This document shows positions 41,392-50,796 of a stretch of 64,000 nucleotides of DNA, piece by piece. A program made the position numbers and the translations under genes. The notes under the pieces were generated by a model that saw only the letters and a program-made list of their open reading frames with translations, had not been told where the DNA came from and did no database searches. Numbering within the stretch: position 1 is the stretch's first letter; every line of letters begins with the position of its first letter. The stretch is from Demequina litoralis (GTDB taxonomy: Bacteria > Actinomycetota > Actinomycetes > Actinomycetales > Demequinaceae), in NCBI RefSeq assembly GCF_030418455.1, contig NZ_JAUHPW010000012.1:34684-98683 (forward strand), given 5' to 3'.

Positions 41392-42374
41392 GCCTTCACC
41401 TCTCCGGTCGAGTCGCGGACGATCAGGGTCGAGGGGAGCAGCACGGACGGGTCGCGGTCGTCCGACGCGCCCCTCCGGTCGAGCGTGCGCAGCAGCATGT
41501 CCGCCGCCATCGAGCCCATGCGCTCCTTGGGCACGGCGATGGTGGTGAGGTGCGGCGAGCACATCGACGCCATCGCGATGTCGTCGTGGCCCACCACGCT
41601 GAGGTCGTGCGGCACGCGCACGCCGCGCGCCGCGAGCCGGTCGAGCACGCCGATCGCGATGAGGTCGTTGAAGGCGATCACCGCGGTCGCGCCCGTGGTG
41701 AGCACCAGGTCCGCGGCGAGCACCCCCGAGTGGAACGTCGGCGTCGCGGCGGGCACGTGCACGATCTCGATTCCCAGCCCCGTCGCGGACGCGAGGCCCT
41801 CGCGACGGCGGTGGTCGGACCACGAGCCGTGCGGGCCCGTGACGTAGGCGACGCGCGTGTGCCCGAGCGCTCCCAGGTGCTGCAGGGCCTGGGCGATGCC
41901 CGAGGCGGCGTCGGAGATCACGGCGGGCAGGCCGGGCACCTCGCGGTTGACCACGACCGTCGGGCCGCCCGCGGCGAGCGCCGCGAGCTCCTCGTCCGAG
42001 CCGCGCGGCGACACGAGCAGCAGGCCGTCCGTGGTCGCCCGCAGCGAGGCGATCGCCTCGCGCTCGCGGGCCACGTCCTCGTCCGTGTCGGACACGAAGA
42101 TGGGGAGCGCGCCGGCCCGGGCCCGCGACGAGGCGCCCTTGATGATCTCCGAGAAGTAGGGGTTGCCCAGGTCGGGGACCAGGAGGCCGATGGTGCCGGT
42201 GCGGCCGGTGATGAGCTCGCGCGCCGCGCGGTTGGGGCGGTAGCCCAGCTCCTCCGCGACGCGGACGATGGTCGCGCGGGTCGCATCGTTCACGGGGCCG
42301 CCGCCGAGGGCGCGCGAGACGGTGGACGGCGACACGCCTGCGGCGCGTGCGACGTCGGTGATGGTCGCGCTCAC
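41388..42374 (-). CDS. LacI family regulator of the GH115/uxuA-manD genes
   Basis: A 328-residue repressor: HTH and hinge TITDVARAAGVSPSTVSRALGG...LGYRPNRAARELITGR at 1-60, then a periplasmic-binding-protein-like sensor domain. GTG at 42372-42374 follows GAAGGAG; longer frame upstream is not supported. It lies upstream of GH115 on the same strand and diverges from uxuA. Two similar sites, TGCAAACGATGTCA and TGCAAACGATGCCA, lie between the divergent genes and are its likely operators. The inducer is probably a uronate or its catabolic intermediate (inference). Confidence 0.9.
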   Translation of the reverse strand: MSATITDVARAAGVSPSTVSRALGGGPVNDATRATIVRVAEELGYRPNRAARELITGRTGTIGLLVPDLGNPYFSEIIKGASSRARAGALPIFVSDTDEDVAREREAIASLRATTDGLLLVSPRGSDEELAALAAGGPTVVVNREVPGLPAVISDAASGIAQALQHLGALGHTRVAYVTGPHGSWSDHRRREGLASATGLGIEIVHVPAATPTFHSGVLAADLVLTTGATAVIAFNDLIAIGVLDRLAARGVRVPHDLSVVGHDDIAMASMCSPHLTTIAVPKERMGSMAADMLLRTLDRRGASDDRDPSVLLPSTLIVRDSTGEVKA

Positions 42375-42445
42375 GTCAGCTCCTTCGATGGCACGGGCGG
42401 GATGCTCTCGACAGTAGCGCCGCACTCGCGTCGCTGCAAATTCAC

Positions 42446-42459
42446 TGCAAACGATGTCA
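42446..42459. promoter_or_regulatory. LacI operator candidate, GH115 side
   Basis: TGCAAACGATGTCA repeats, with one change, 78 bases further on at 42524. Both fit the LacI-type pattern with a central AACGnT. This one is 72 bases upstream of the LacI start and could govern the leftward operon. Confidence 0.6.
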
Positions 42460-42512
42460 CCCGGCTTTTCTCCGTTCACACGGCCGCGCGAGCGGGGTGA
42501 TCGGGCGTCGCT

Positions 42513-42541
42513 TTGACACACATTGCAAACGATGCCAACAT
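42513..42541 (+). promoter_or_regulatory. uxuA promoter with embedded LacI operator
   Basis: TTGACA (42513-42518) and CAACAT (42536-42541) are 17 bases apart. The operator TGCAAACGATGCCA (42524-42537) fills the spacer, so a bound repressor would block RNA polymerase. The ATG of uxuA is 69 bases downstream of the -10. Confidence 0.65.
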
Positions 42542-42609
42542 GGCCGGAGATGCCGCCCGGCCCGTCGCCGCCGGCGCGGGACGACCCTCGAGGGAGAGGT
42601 GCGACGCGC

Positions 42610-43824
42610 ATGGAGCACACGTGGCGCTGGTTCGGCCCGGCCGACACGATCACGCTCGCGCAGGTCCGCCAGACCGGTGCCACCGGGGTGGTGACCGCGG
42701 TCCACGAGATCCCCAACGGCGAGGTCTGGCCGGTCGAGGCGATCGCCGCTCGCAGGGCCGAGATCGAGGCCGCCGGCCTCACATGGTCCGTCGTCGAGTC
42801 GATCCCGGTCCACGAGGACGTCAAGAGCGGCGAGCGCGGCGCGGACCGCCACGTCGAGGCGTGGGCGCAGACGGTCCGCAACCTCGGCGCGTGCGGCATC
42901 GACACGGTCTGCTACAACTTCATGCCGGTCCTCGACTGGACCCGCACGGACCTCGCGTACGTGCTGCCGGACGGCTCGTGGGCGCTGCGCTTCGACCACG
43001 TCGACCTCGCCGTCTTCGACGTGCACCTGCTCCGCCGTCCCGGTGCGGAGGCCGACCACGCGGAGGCGGACCTCGCCGCGGCGCAGGCCCGCCACGCGGC
43101 GATGTCCCAGGACGAGCGCGACCGCCTGGTCCGGACCGTCATCGCGGGGCTGCCCGGCGCCGAGGAGTCCTACACGCTCGCGTCGCTGCGCGAGGACCTG
43201 CGCCGCTACGACGGCGTCTCCGCCGACGACCTGCGCACCCACCTGCGCGGCTTCGTCGCGGCGGTCGCCCCGGCGGCCGAGGAGGCGGGCGTGCGCCTCG
43301 CGATCCACCCCGACGACCCGCCGATGCCGCTGCTCGGCCTCCCGCGCGTGATGTCCACGGCGGACGATGCGCGGTGGCTGCTCGACGCGGTCCGGTCGCC
43401 CGCGAACGGGCTCACCTTCTGCACCGGCTCGTACGGCGTGCGCGAGGACAACGACCTGGTCGCCATGGCACGGGAGCTCGCCGCGCGGATCCACTTCGTG
43501 CATCTGCGCGCGACCAGGCGCGAGGCCGACCCCCGCAGCTTCCACGAGGCCGTCCACATCGACGGCGACGTCGACATGGTCGCCGTCATCCGCGAGCTGC
43601 TCCTCGAGGAGCGTCGGCGCGCGCGAGAGGGCGGGCCGCGCCTGCCGATGCGACCCGACCACGGCCACCGGATCCTCACCGACCAGGAGCCCGGCCGCCC
43701 CACCAACCCCGGGTACACGCTGCTCGGCCGCATGAAGGGCCTCGCCGAGCTGCGGGGCGTCGAGACCGCGGTGCGTGCGCTCCTGCCCGACCCCACCCCG
43801 ATCACCGAAGGGACCCTGCAGTGA
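42610..43824 (+). CDS. uxuA: Mannonate dehydratase, UxuA type
   Basis: A 404-residue xylose-isomerase-like TIM barrel that dehydrates D-mannonate to 2-keto-3-deoxygluconate. Recognisable parts: [36 protein letters not shown] start, [32 protein letters not shown] and [10 protein letters not shown]. Length matches the family. ATG 42610 with GGAGAGG upstream; the frame is open earlier but passes through the promoter. It overlaps the ManD gene by GTGA. Having two unrelated mannonate dehydratases in one operon is odd. Confidence 0.94.
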   Translation: MEHTWRWFGPADTITLAQVRQTGATGVVTAVHEIPNGEVWPVEAIAARRAEIEAAGLTWSVVESIPVHEDVKSGERGADRHVEAWAQTVRNLGACGIDTVCYNFMPVLDWTRTDLAYVLPDGSWALRFDHVDLAVFDVHLLRRPGAEADHAEADLAAAQARHAAMSQDERDRLVRTVIAGLPGAEESYTLASLREDLRRYDGVSADDLRTHLRGFVAAVAPAAEEAGVRLAIHPDDPPMPLLGLPRVMSTADDARWLLDAVRSPANGLTFCTGSYGVREDNDLVAMARELAARIHFVHLRATRREADPRSFHEAVHIDGDVDMVAVIRELLLEERRRAREGGPRLPMRPDHGHRILTDQEPGRPTNPGYTLLGRMKGLAELRGVETAVRALLPDPTPITEGTLQ

Positions 43825-45029
43825 CCACCATCGAGCGGGCCGAGGTGCTGATCACCAGCCCCGGCCGCAACTTCGTCACCCTGCGCATCACCACCTCGGA
43901 CGGCGTGACCGGCCTCGGCGACGCGACCCTCAACGGCCGCGAGCTCGCGGTCGCGAGCTACCTCGAGGACCACATCGTCCCGCTGCTCATCGGGCGCGAC
44001 CCCGCGCGCATCGAGGACATGTGGCAGTACCTCTACCGGGGCGCCTACTGGCGCCGCGGCCCCGTGACGATGACCGCGATCGCCGCGGTCGACACCGCGC
44101 TGTGGGACATCAAGGGCAAGGTCGCGGGCCTGCCCGTCTACCAGCTGCTCGGCGGGCGCTCGCGCGACGGCGTGCTCGTGTACACCCACGCCTCGGGCTC
44201 GGACACCGAGGCGCTGCTCGACGACGTCGCGCGCGCCCAGGACCTCGGCTACCAGGCGATCCGCGCCCAGGCCGCGGTCCCCGGCATCGCGGGCACCTAC
44301 GGCGTGAAGAAGAACGGGAGGTACGAGCCCGCCAACTCGTCGCTGCCCGAGGAGCAGCCGTGGTCCACCGAGGACTACCTGCGCTTCGCGCCCACGTATC
44401 TGCGGGCGGTGCGCGAGCGGTTCGGCTTCGACTTCCACCTGCTCCACGACGTCCACCACCGCCTCACCCCCATCGAGGCGGCGCGCTTCGGCAAGGAGGT
44501 CGAGGACGTCCGCCTCTTCTGGATGGAGGATCCGACGCCGGCCGAGAGCCAGGACGCGTTCCGGCTCATCCGCGAGCACACCACCACCCCGGTCGCGGTG
44601 GGCGAGGCGCTCACCAGCATCTGGGACGTCCAGCACCTCATCACGGCGCAGCTCATCGACTACGTGCGCACCACCGTGGTGCATGCAGGCGGCATCACGC
44701 ACCTGCGCCGCATCTTCGACCTCGCGGCGCTCTACCAGGTGCGTTCCGGCTCGCACGGCGCCTCGGACCTGTCGCCGGTGTGCCAGGCGGCGGCGATCCA
44801 CCTCGACACCGCGATCCCCAACTTCGGCATCCAGGAGCACATGGGCTATCCCGAGCAGGTGTCCGAGGTGTTCCGCACGGGGGTCACCTACGCCGACGGC
44901 CACCTCCACGTCTCCGACGCGCCCGGCCTGGGCGTGGAGTACGACGACGAGGCCGCCGCGCGCTTCCCCTACAGCCCCAAGTACCTGCCCGTCGCGCGCC
45001 GCCTGGACGGCTCCGTCCACGACTGGTGA
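43821..45029 (+). CDS. manD: Mannonate dehydratase-like enzyme, ManD (enolase superfamily)
   Basis: A 402-residue enolase-superfamily protein matching the ManD (RspA-like) subgroup in length and sequence: [77 protein letters not shown] and [12 protein letters not shown]. The usual metal ligands (Asp, Glu, Glu) are in these segments. ManD members range from efficient D-mannonate dehydratases to slow gluconate dehydratases, so it may be a second, differently tuned enzyme or act on another sugar acid. GTG 43821 overlaps the uxuA stop. Confidence 0.9.
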   Translation: MTTIERAEVLITSPGRNFVTLRITTSDGVTGLGDATLNGRELAVASYLEDHIVPLLIGRDPARIEDMWQYLYRGAYWRRGPVTMTAIAAVDTALWDIKGKVAGLPVYQLLGGRSRDGVLVYTHASGSDTEALLDDVARAQDLGYQAIRAQAAVPGIAGTYGVKKNGRYEPANSSLPEEQPWSTEDYLRFAPTYLRAVRERFGFDFHLLHDVHHRLTPIEAARFGKEVEDVRLFWMEDPTPAESQDAFRLIREHTTTPVAVGEALTSIWDVQHLITAQLIDYVRTTVVHAGGITHLRRIFDLAALYQVRSGSHGASDLSPVCQAAAIHLDTAIPNFGIQEHMGYPEQVSEVFRTGVTYADGHLHVSDAPGLGVEYDDEAAARFPYSPKYLPVARRLDGSVHDW

Positions 45030-45051
45030 CGCGCATCGTCCGCTGAGGCGA

Positions 45052-45088
45052 CGACGGCCCGGATCCCCCCTCGGGATCCGGGCCGTCG
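45052..45088. terminator. Bidirectional hairpin between manD and uxuB
   Basis: CGACGGCCCGGATCCC (45052-45067) pairs perfectly with GGGATCCGGGCCGTCG (45073-45088) around a 5-base loop. It lies between two convergent genes and should end transcription from both sides. No T-run. Confidence 0.85.
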
Positions 45089-45118
45089 CCGCATGCGTGC
45101 GGCGCTGCGCGCATCGTC

Positions 45119-46666
45119 TCAGCGCGCGGTCGCGGCGCCGATGCCGGAGAGCTCCGAGACTCCCGAGCGCACGGCCGTACGCCAGCGGTCGTCGCCCGCG
45201 AGCGCGGCGGGGAAGACCCCTGAGCGGTCGAGCATGCGGTCGGCGAGGCCGTCGATCGAACCTGCGGCCGCCTGCCCCAGGGCCTGCGCGGCCGGGTCGT
45301 CGAGCCCCACCGGCGAGCCCGCCACCTCGAGGGAGCCCGCGGCGGCGGCGTGGACGAAGAGCATCCACGCCGCGACGGCACGTGCGACCGCCTCGGGCGC
45401 CTGCCCCACGGCGAGGCGGTCACGCGCGATGCCGAGGAGCCGGATCGGCAGCTTCTGCGAGCCGTCCATCGCGACCTGCACCGTGGTGTGGCCGATCGCG
45501 GCGTTGGCGAAGCGCTCGAGGACCGAGTCGCGGTAGGCCTCGAGGTCGATCTCGGAGCCCGCGCCGAGCGACGGGATCGAGTCCTCGTCGAGCATGGTGC
45601 GCGCGAGCCCGTACAGGAGGGGGTCGGCGACCGCCTCCGCGATGGTCGCGTGGCCGCGGAGGGCACCGGCGTAGGCGAGCAACGAGTGGGTGCCGTTGAG
45701 CAGGCGCAGCTTCGCGTGCTCGTATGGCGCCACGTCGGACGTGAAGGTGGCCCCGGCGAGCTCCCATGCGGGTCGGGGGCCGGCGAACCGATCCTCGATC
45801 ACCCACTGGCGGAACGGCTCGGCGACGACGAGGCCCGCGTCGGTGGCGCCGAGCACGCGCTCGGCGGCACGACGGTGCGCGTCCGCGGTCGCGGGGACGA
45901 TGCGGTCCACCATCGTCGCCGGGAAGGTCACCCGGGCACGGATCCAGTCGAGCAGCTCGCCCGCGCCCGCGGCGGGGCAGGCCCCGACGAGCGCATGCAC
46001 GAGGCGCTCGACCTGCGGGCCGTTGTCCATGAGGTTGTCGCAGACGACGACCGTGAGGGCGTCGCCCCCGGCACGCCAGCGGCGCGCCAGCGCGCGCACC
46101 AGCAGGCCGACAGCGCTGCGCGAGGGCTCGTCGTCGTCGGTGGCGGCACGGTCGATCTCGCGCGCGAGCACCGCGAGGTCGAAGGACAGCGCGGGATCCG
46201 CCAGGTCCGGGCCGCCGTCGGCGGCCCGCCGGTAGCCCTTCTCGGTCACGGTGAGCGAGACGATGTGCGTGGCCGGCGCCGCGATCGTCGCGAGCACGCG
46301 TGCGGTCTCCTCCGCCGGGTACGCGACGTCGCGGATGCTGCCGATCAGCTCGAGCGGCGGCGCGCCGCCGCCGCGGTCGGAGAGCTCGAGCACGCCGTAG
46401 AGGCCGTCCTGCGGCAGGAGCTGGTCGCGCACCGTGGCCGAGCGCTGCGTCACGCCCAGGATGCCCCACCGGTCGTCGCCGGTCGCCTCGATGGCCCGCT
46501 CCGTGAAGACCGCCTGATGTGCACGGTGGAACGCTCCGATGCCGAGATGCACGATGCCCGTGGACAACGCGGTCGTCGCGGAGGCCGGCAGCCGGACCGC
46601 CGGGTCGAGACCGGCATCCGCGAGCGTGGCGAGCGTCGCGCGGGAGAGCCGGGGGAGCGTGGTCAT
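45119..46666 (-). CDS. uxuB: Mannitol dehydrogenase family, fructuronate reductase (UxuB)
   Basis: A 515-residue NAD-dependent dehydrogenase of the polyol family. Visible parts: cofactor loop HLGIGAFHRAHQAVFTE, SLTVTEKGY, CDNLMDNGPQVERLV, FPATMVDRIVPAT and the catalytic Lys/Asn/His segment KLRLLNGTHS. In this context it should reduce D-fructuronate (from UxaC) to D-mannonate. Mannitol and tagaturonate enzymes share the family, but the presence of UxaC and UxuA and the absence of altronate dehydratase favour UxuB. ATG 46666. It is 18 bases after its LacI regulator on the same strand. Confidence 0.9.
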   Translation of the reverse strand: MTTLPRLSRATLATLADAGLDPAVRLPASATTALSTGIVHLGIGAFHRAHQAVFTERAIEATGDDRWGILGVTQRSATVRDQLLPQDGLYGVLELSDRGGGAPPLELIGSIRDVAYPAEETARVLATIAAPATHIVSLTVTEKGYRRAADGGPDLADPALSFDLAVLAREIDRAATDDDEPSRSAVGLLVRALARRWRAGGDALTVVVCDNLMDNGPQVERLVHALVGACPAAGAGELLDWIRARVTFPATMVDRIVPATADAHRRAAERVLGATDAGLVVAEPFRQWVIEDRFAGPRPAWELAGATFTSDVAPYEHAKLRLLNGTHSLLAYAGALRGHATIAEAVADPLLYGLARTMLDEDSIPSLGAGSEIDLEAYRDSVLERFANAAIGHTTVQVAMDGSQKLPIRLLGIARDRLAVGQAPEAVARAVAAWMLFVHAAAAGSLEVAGSPVGLDDPAAQALGQAAAGSIDGLADRMLDRSGVFPAALAGDDRWRTAVRSGVSELSGIGAATAR

Positions 46667-46684
46667 GAGGGTCCTCTCGGAGGG

Positions 46685-47662
46685 TCAGGGGGACTCGTGG
46701 GCCGGCGCGGTGGACTCGCGCACGACGAGCTCGACTGGCAGCGGTGCCGTCGTCGGCGTCGTGCCGTCCTCCGCGAGCGCGGCGTCGAGCATGGTCACCG
46801 CCTCGTGGCCTGCGCGGGTGAGCGGCAGCGACACGGTGGTGAGCATCGGGGTCACGTACGTGGCCGTCGGGATGTCGTCGAAGCCGACGACGGAGATGTC
46901 CTCGGGGACGCGCACGCCGCGCGCACGCAGCCGGCTCATGACGCCGAGCGCCACGAGGTCGTTGTAGCAGAGGACCGCCGTCGCACCGGACTCGAGCACC
47001 AGGTCGGTCGCGGCGAAGCCCGCCGGGTAGACGGGCCGGTGATGGCCGATGTCGACCACGCGGATGCCCTCCACCTCGCCCAGCACCGTGCGGCGCTGCG
47101 CCTCCGACCAGGAGGTCGCGGGCCCGCCGATGTACGCGACGGTGCGGTGCCTCAGGGCGCGCAGGTGCAGCAGCGCCTGCCGGATGCCGCTCGCGACGTC
47201 GAACGTGACGGACGGGATCCCCTCGACCTCCCGGTTGACGAGCACGATCGGCCCCTGGGTGGCGCACTCCTGGACGAGAGCGGCCGGCATGCGTGGCGAG
47301 CACAGCACGAGTCCGTCGACGCTCGTCTGGAGGTCGCGGACGAGCTCGTGCTCGATGCGGGGGTCCTCATCGGTATCGGCGACGAGGACGGCGTTGCGCG
47401 TGCCGCGGGCCTGAGCCTGAACGCCCTTCGCGACCGTCGCGAAGAACGGGTTCGACAGGTCCGGCACGACCAGCCCGAGATGCCGGCTCCGGCCCGAGGC
47501 CAGCGCCTGCGCGGACCTGTTGGGCTGGTAGCCGAGCTGCTCGGCGGCCTCGAGCACCTTGGTGCGTCGCGTGGCGGAGACCGTGTCCGGAGCGCTGAGG
47601 GCGCGGGAGGCGGTGGCGGGGGAGACCCCCGCGGCGATCGCGACGTCGCGCAGTGTCGCCAT
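46685..47662 (-). CDS. LacI family regulator of uxuB and uxaC
   Basis: A 325-residue LacI protein: ATLRDVAIAAGVSPATASRALSAPDTVSATRRTKVLEAAEQLGYQPN is the HTH and hinge, followed by the sugar-binding domain ending VVGFDDIPTATYVTP. ATG at 47660-47662 follows GGAGGTCCC. It is the first gene of the leftward uxuB operon and diverges from uxaC. Two related palindromes in between (47690-47703 and 47825-47838) are probable operators. It is a paralogue of the LacI at 41388 and likely responds to a uronate intermediate. Confidence 0.9.
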   Translation of the reverse strand: MATLRDVAIAAGVSPATASRALSAPDTVSATRRTKVLEAAEQLGYQPNRSAQALASGRSRHLGLVVPDLSNPFFATVAKGVQAQARGTRNAVLVADTDEDPRIEHELVRDLQTSVDGLVLCSPRMPAALVQECATQGPIVLVNREVEGIPSVTFDVASGIRQALLHLRALRHRTVAYIGGPATSWSEAQRRTVLGEVEGIRVVDIGHHRPVYPAGFAATDLVLESGATAVLCYNDLVALGVMSRLRARGVRVPEDISVVGFDDIPTATYVTPMLTTVSLPLTRAGHEAVTMLDAALAEDGTTPTTAPLPVELVVRESTAPAHESP

Positions 47663-47689
47663 GGGACCTCCTTGCCGTCGACGATGCGG

Positions 47690-47703
47690 TGATTGCGGTT
47701 TCA
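47690..47703. promoter_or_regulatory. LacI operator candidate, uxuB side
   Basis: TGATTGCGGTTTCA matches TGAATGCGCTTTCA (complement of the site at 47825) at 12 of 14 positions. It lies 28 bases upstream of the LacI start, suited to autoregulation. Confidence 0.55.
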
Positions 47704-47783
47704 GGATTTCACGAGATTGCCGTGAGTGTCGACCCGGTACGCGCCTCATGATGCCACAAGATCCTGCCGCGGCAAGCGAGAAG

Positions 47784-47838
47784 TTGCCTCGCGGCGGCGT
47801 GCGTGACATAGTGGTGCGCAGATTTGAAAGCGCATTCA
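47784..47838 (+). promoter_or_regulatory. uxaC promoter and LacI operator
   Basis: TTGCCT (47784-47789) and CATAGT (47807-47812) have a 17-base spacer. TGAAAGCGCATTCA (47825-47838), symmetrical at 12 of 14 positions, follows at the start of the transcript, where a bound repressor blocks elongation. Confidence 0.55.
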
Positions 47839-47874
47839 TTGCGTTTCATTCAGACCGTCGACAAGGAGGTCCAG

Positions 47875-49314
47875 GTGACGATGTCGCCAGCGCTGCCCCG
47901 CGTGCTCCATGAGGACCGGCTGCTGCCGTCCCAGCCTGCGGAGCGTCCGATCGCCCGCGAGATCTACTCGGCGGTGCGCGACCTGCCGATCGTGTCGATG
48001 CATGGGCATGTCGACGCGGCGATGCTTGCGGCCGACAAGCCGTTCGAGGACCCTGCGAGCCTGCTGGTGGTGCCCGACCACTACCTCGTCCGCATGCTCG
48101 TGTCGCAGGGGGTGCCGCACGACTCGCTCGGCGTGCCGCGCCGCGACGGCGGCCCCGTCGAGACCGACCCGCGGGAGATCTGGCGCGCCTTCGCATCACA
48201 CTGGAAGCTGTTCCGTGGCACGCCGACGCGCATGTGGATGGAGCACGTGCTCGAGGCGGTGCTCGGCGTGTCGTCCGCCCTGAGCGCGGACACCGCCGAC
48301 GAGATCTACGACGCGATCGCCGGGCGCCTGGCAGAGCCGGCCTTCCGTCCGCTCGCGCTGCTCGACCGGCTCAAGATCGAGATCCTCGCGACGACGGACG
48401 GTGCGGACGACCCGCTCGCGAGCCACGCGGACCTCGCGGGACGCGGCTACGGCGAGCGCGTGGTCCCCACGCTCCGGCCGGACGCCGTCACCAACGTCGA
48501 CGCGCCCGGGTGGCGCGAGAGCGTCGCGGGCATGGGTGCACGTGCCGGCATCGACGTCGTCGACTACCGCAGCTACATCGCGGCGATCGAGAGCCGGCGT
48601 GCCGCCTTCCTCGCCGCCGGCGCCAGGGCGACCGACCACGGCCAGCTCTACGCGGACACCGAGGTGCTCGACGAGGCCGACGCCGACCGGATCTTCCGCG
48701 CCGCGCTGCGCGGCGAGGTCGACGCCGTGTCCGCGCGGGCCTTCGCCGGGCACATGCTCACCGAGATGGCGCGCATGGCGAGCGAGGACGGCATGGTGAT
48801 GCAGCTGCACCCCGGCGTCCTGCGCAACTACGACCCGGCTGTCGCGACCCACCGCGGCAACGACGTCGGCTACGACATCCCCGTCCGCATCGACTACGTG
48901 CGCGCCCTGCGCCCGCTGCTGAGCCGCTACGGTCACCATCCCAACCTCAAGCTCGTCCTCTTCACGGTGGACGAGGACGTGTTCGGGCGGGAGCTTGCGC
49001 CCCTCGCGGGCGTGTTCCCCGCCGTGCGCCTCGGCGCGCCGTGGTGGTTCCTCGACACCCCCGACGCCATGCGGAGGTTCCGCGAGACCGTGACCGACAC
49101 CGCGGGCTTCTACAACACCGCGGGCTTCGTCGACGACACCCGGGCCTACCTGTCGATCCCGGCGCGTCACGACGTCTCGCGTCGCATCGACGCGGGTCAC
49201 CTCGCGCGGCTCGTCGCGGAGCACAGGCTGCCGCTCGACGAGGCCGTCGAGACGGCCGTGGACCTCGCCTACACGATTCCGCGCGAGCTCTACCGACCGT
49301 TGCGCCGGGGCTGA
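47875..49314 (+). CDS. uxaC: Uronate isomerase (UxaC)
   Basis: A 479-residue amidohydrolase-superfamily enzyme that isomerises D-glucuronate to D-fructuronate (or galacturonate to tagaturonate). Metal-binding HxH is in PIVSMHGHVDAAML; later family segments are WKLFRGTPTRMWMEHVL, LEILATTDGADDPL-like, MVMQLHPGVLRNY, and VRLGAPWWFLDTPDAMRRF with GFYNTAGFVDDTRAYLSIPARHD. GTG 47875 has AGGAGG five bases upstream; ATG 47881 is nearly as good. It heads the rightward operon uxaC-oxidoreductase-eda-kdgK. Confidence 0.95.
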   Translation: MTMSPALPRVLHEDRLLPSQPAERPIAREIYSAVRDLPIVSMHGHVDAAMLAADKPFEDPASLLVVPDHYLVRMLVSQGVPHDSLGVPRRDGGPVETDPREIWRAFASHWKLFRGTPTRMWMEHVLEAVLGVSSALSADTADEIYDAIAGRLAEPAFRPLALLDRLKIEILATTDGADDPLASHADLAGRGYGERVVPTLRPDAVTNVDAPGWRESVAGMGARAGIDVVDYRSYIAAIESRRAAFLAAGARATDHGQLYADTEVLDEADADRIFRAALRGEVDAVSARAFAGHMLTEMARMASEDGMVMQLHPGVLRNYDPAVATHRGNDVGYDIPVRIDYVRALRPLLSRYGHHPNLKLVLFTVDEDVFGRELAPLAGVFPAVRLGAPWWFLDTPDAMRRFRETVTDTAGFYNTAGFVDDTRAYLSIPARHDVSRRIDAGHLARLVAEHRLPLDEAVETAVDLAYTIPRELYRPLRRG

Positions 49315-49344
49315 CGCGAGCCGGCAGAGAGCGGATACGACGAC

Positions 49345-50796
49345 GTGACCGAGGTGACGGACCAGAACCCGACCGCGCCGCGTGCGCGCGCGGGAGCGGG
49401 CGGGCCGAGCCCGCTCGTGGTCCCTCGCTTCGCCGAGCCCGAGCCTGATGCGCCGCGTCGTCGCTACGCGGTCGCCGGCACCGGCCATCGGGCCGGTATG
49501 TACGTCGACGCCCTGAACGGGCCTCACCGCGACGTCGGCGAGATCGTCGCCTGGCTCGACCGCAATCCCGGACGCATCGACTACTACGACGCATCGCTCG
49601 GACGGGCGCAAGGGCTCGACGGCCCTGCCGGGCTGCCGCGCTACGGCGCCGACGGACTCGAGCGGATGATCGCCGAGAACGCCGTCGACGCCGTCATCGT
49701 CACCACCATCGACTCGACGCACGCCGAGCTCGTCGACCGCGCGCTGCGCGCCGGCGCCGACGTCGTCGTCGAGAAGCCGCTCACCACCACCGCTGAGGGC
49801 TGCCGGCGCATCGTCCACGCCGTCGCGGACACGGGCCGCGACGTGGTCATGACCTTCAACTACCGTTACGCGCCACGGAACTCCTCGCTGCGCGAGGTGA
49901 TCCGCTCCGGTGCGATCGGCGACGTCACGTCGATCCACTTCGAGTGGGCGCTCGACACCGTTCACGGCGCCGACTACTTCCGACGCTGGCACCGCGACAA
50001 GGAGAGCTCCGGCGGCCTGGCGGTCCACAAGTCGAGCCACCACCTCGACCTCGTCAACTACTGGATCGGCGACGTTCCCACGCGTGTGTACGCGCGCGGC
50101 GGGCTGAAGTTCTACGGGGCCGAGAATGCGAAGGCGCGCGGCCTGTGGCCGCGCCCCGAGCGCGGCACCGGCTCCCGGAACGACCCGTTCTCGCTCGACC
50201 TCCACGACGACCCGCGCCTCGCCGCGCTCTACCTCGAGCCGGAGACGCACGACGGCTACCGCCGCGACGGGGACCCCTTCGCCGAGGGCATCACCATCGA
50301 GGACAACCTGGCTCTCGTCGTCGACTACCGCGGCGGTGCGGTCCTCACGTACTCGCTCAACGCCCACAGCCCGTGGGAGGGCTACAAGGTGACCGTCAAC
50401 GGCACCGAGGGTCGCGCCGAGCTCGAGGTGATCGAGCGCGGCGCGGTCATCCGCGACGAGAACGGACGCGCCGTGCTGGACCCGTCCGCGACCCCGGAGG
50501 CTCTCGGCCGTTCCGCGTTGCGCCCGGAGGGCGAGCGCCTCGTCGTGCAGCGCCATTGGGAGGTCGCACGCGAGATCGAGATCCCCGAGGGCCTCGGGGG
50601 CCACGGCGGGGGCGACGCGATCCTGCTCATGGACGTCCTGCGACGCCACCTGCGGACAGGCGACGACCCGCTCGGCCGCGCCGCCGGCTACCGCGACGGC
50701 CTCCGCGCGGTCGCGGTCGGCATCGCCGCGAACATCTCGCTCACGACCGGACAGGCCGTGGACATCTCAACCCTCGACCTTGGGGAGGACCTATGA
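49345..50796 (+). CDS. Gfo/Idh/MocA family oxidoreductase
   Basis: A 483-residue NAD(P)-dependent sugar oxidoreductase. The Rossmann part begins YAVAGTGHRAGMYVDAL, has VIVTTIDSTHAELVDRAL and the family EKP motif (DVVVEKPLTTT). The second domain contains NYRYAPRNSSLREVIRSGAIG, GGLAVHKSSHHLDLVNYWIG and a long insertion (about 230-300), making it longer than the usual 330-400. The substrate is unknown; being inside the uronate operon, it may oxidise or epimerise a sugar or uronate released from the same glycan. GTG 49345; its stop overlaps the eda start (ATGA). Confidence 0.85.
   Translation: MTEVTDQNPTAPRARAGAGGPSPLVVPRFAEPEPDAPRRRYAVAGTGHRAGMYVDALNGPHRDVGEIVAWLDRNPGRIDYYDASLGRAQGLDGPAGLPRYGADGLERMIAENAVDAVIVTTIDSTHAELVDRALRAGADVVVEKPLTTTAEGCRRIVHAVADTGRDVVMTFNYRYAPRNSSLREVIRSGAIGDVTSIHFEWALDTVHGADYFRRWHRDKESSGGLAVHKSSHHLDLVNYWIGDVPTRVYARGGLKFYGAENAKARGLWPRPERGTGSRNDPFSLDLHDDPRLAALYLEPETHDGYRRDGDPFAEGITIEDNLALVVDYRGGAVLTYSLNAHSPWEGYKVTVNGTEGRAELEVIERGAVIRDENGRAVLDPSATPEALGRSALRPEGERLVVQRHWEVAREIEIPEGLGGHGGGDAILLMDVLRRHLRTGDDPLGRAAGYRDGLRAVAVGIAANISLTTGQAVDISTLDLGEDL

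Noticed and set aside
38344..41847. Open frame of about 1170 codons opposite GH115
   Set aside because: Antisense shadow of GH115, which has clear family motifs on the other strand.
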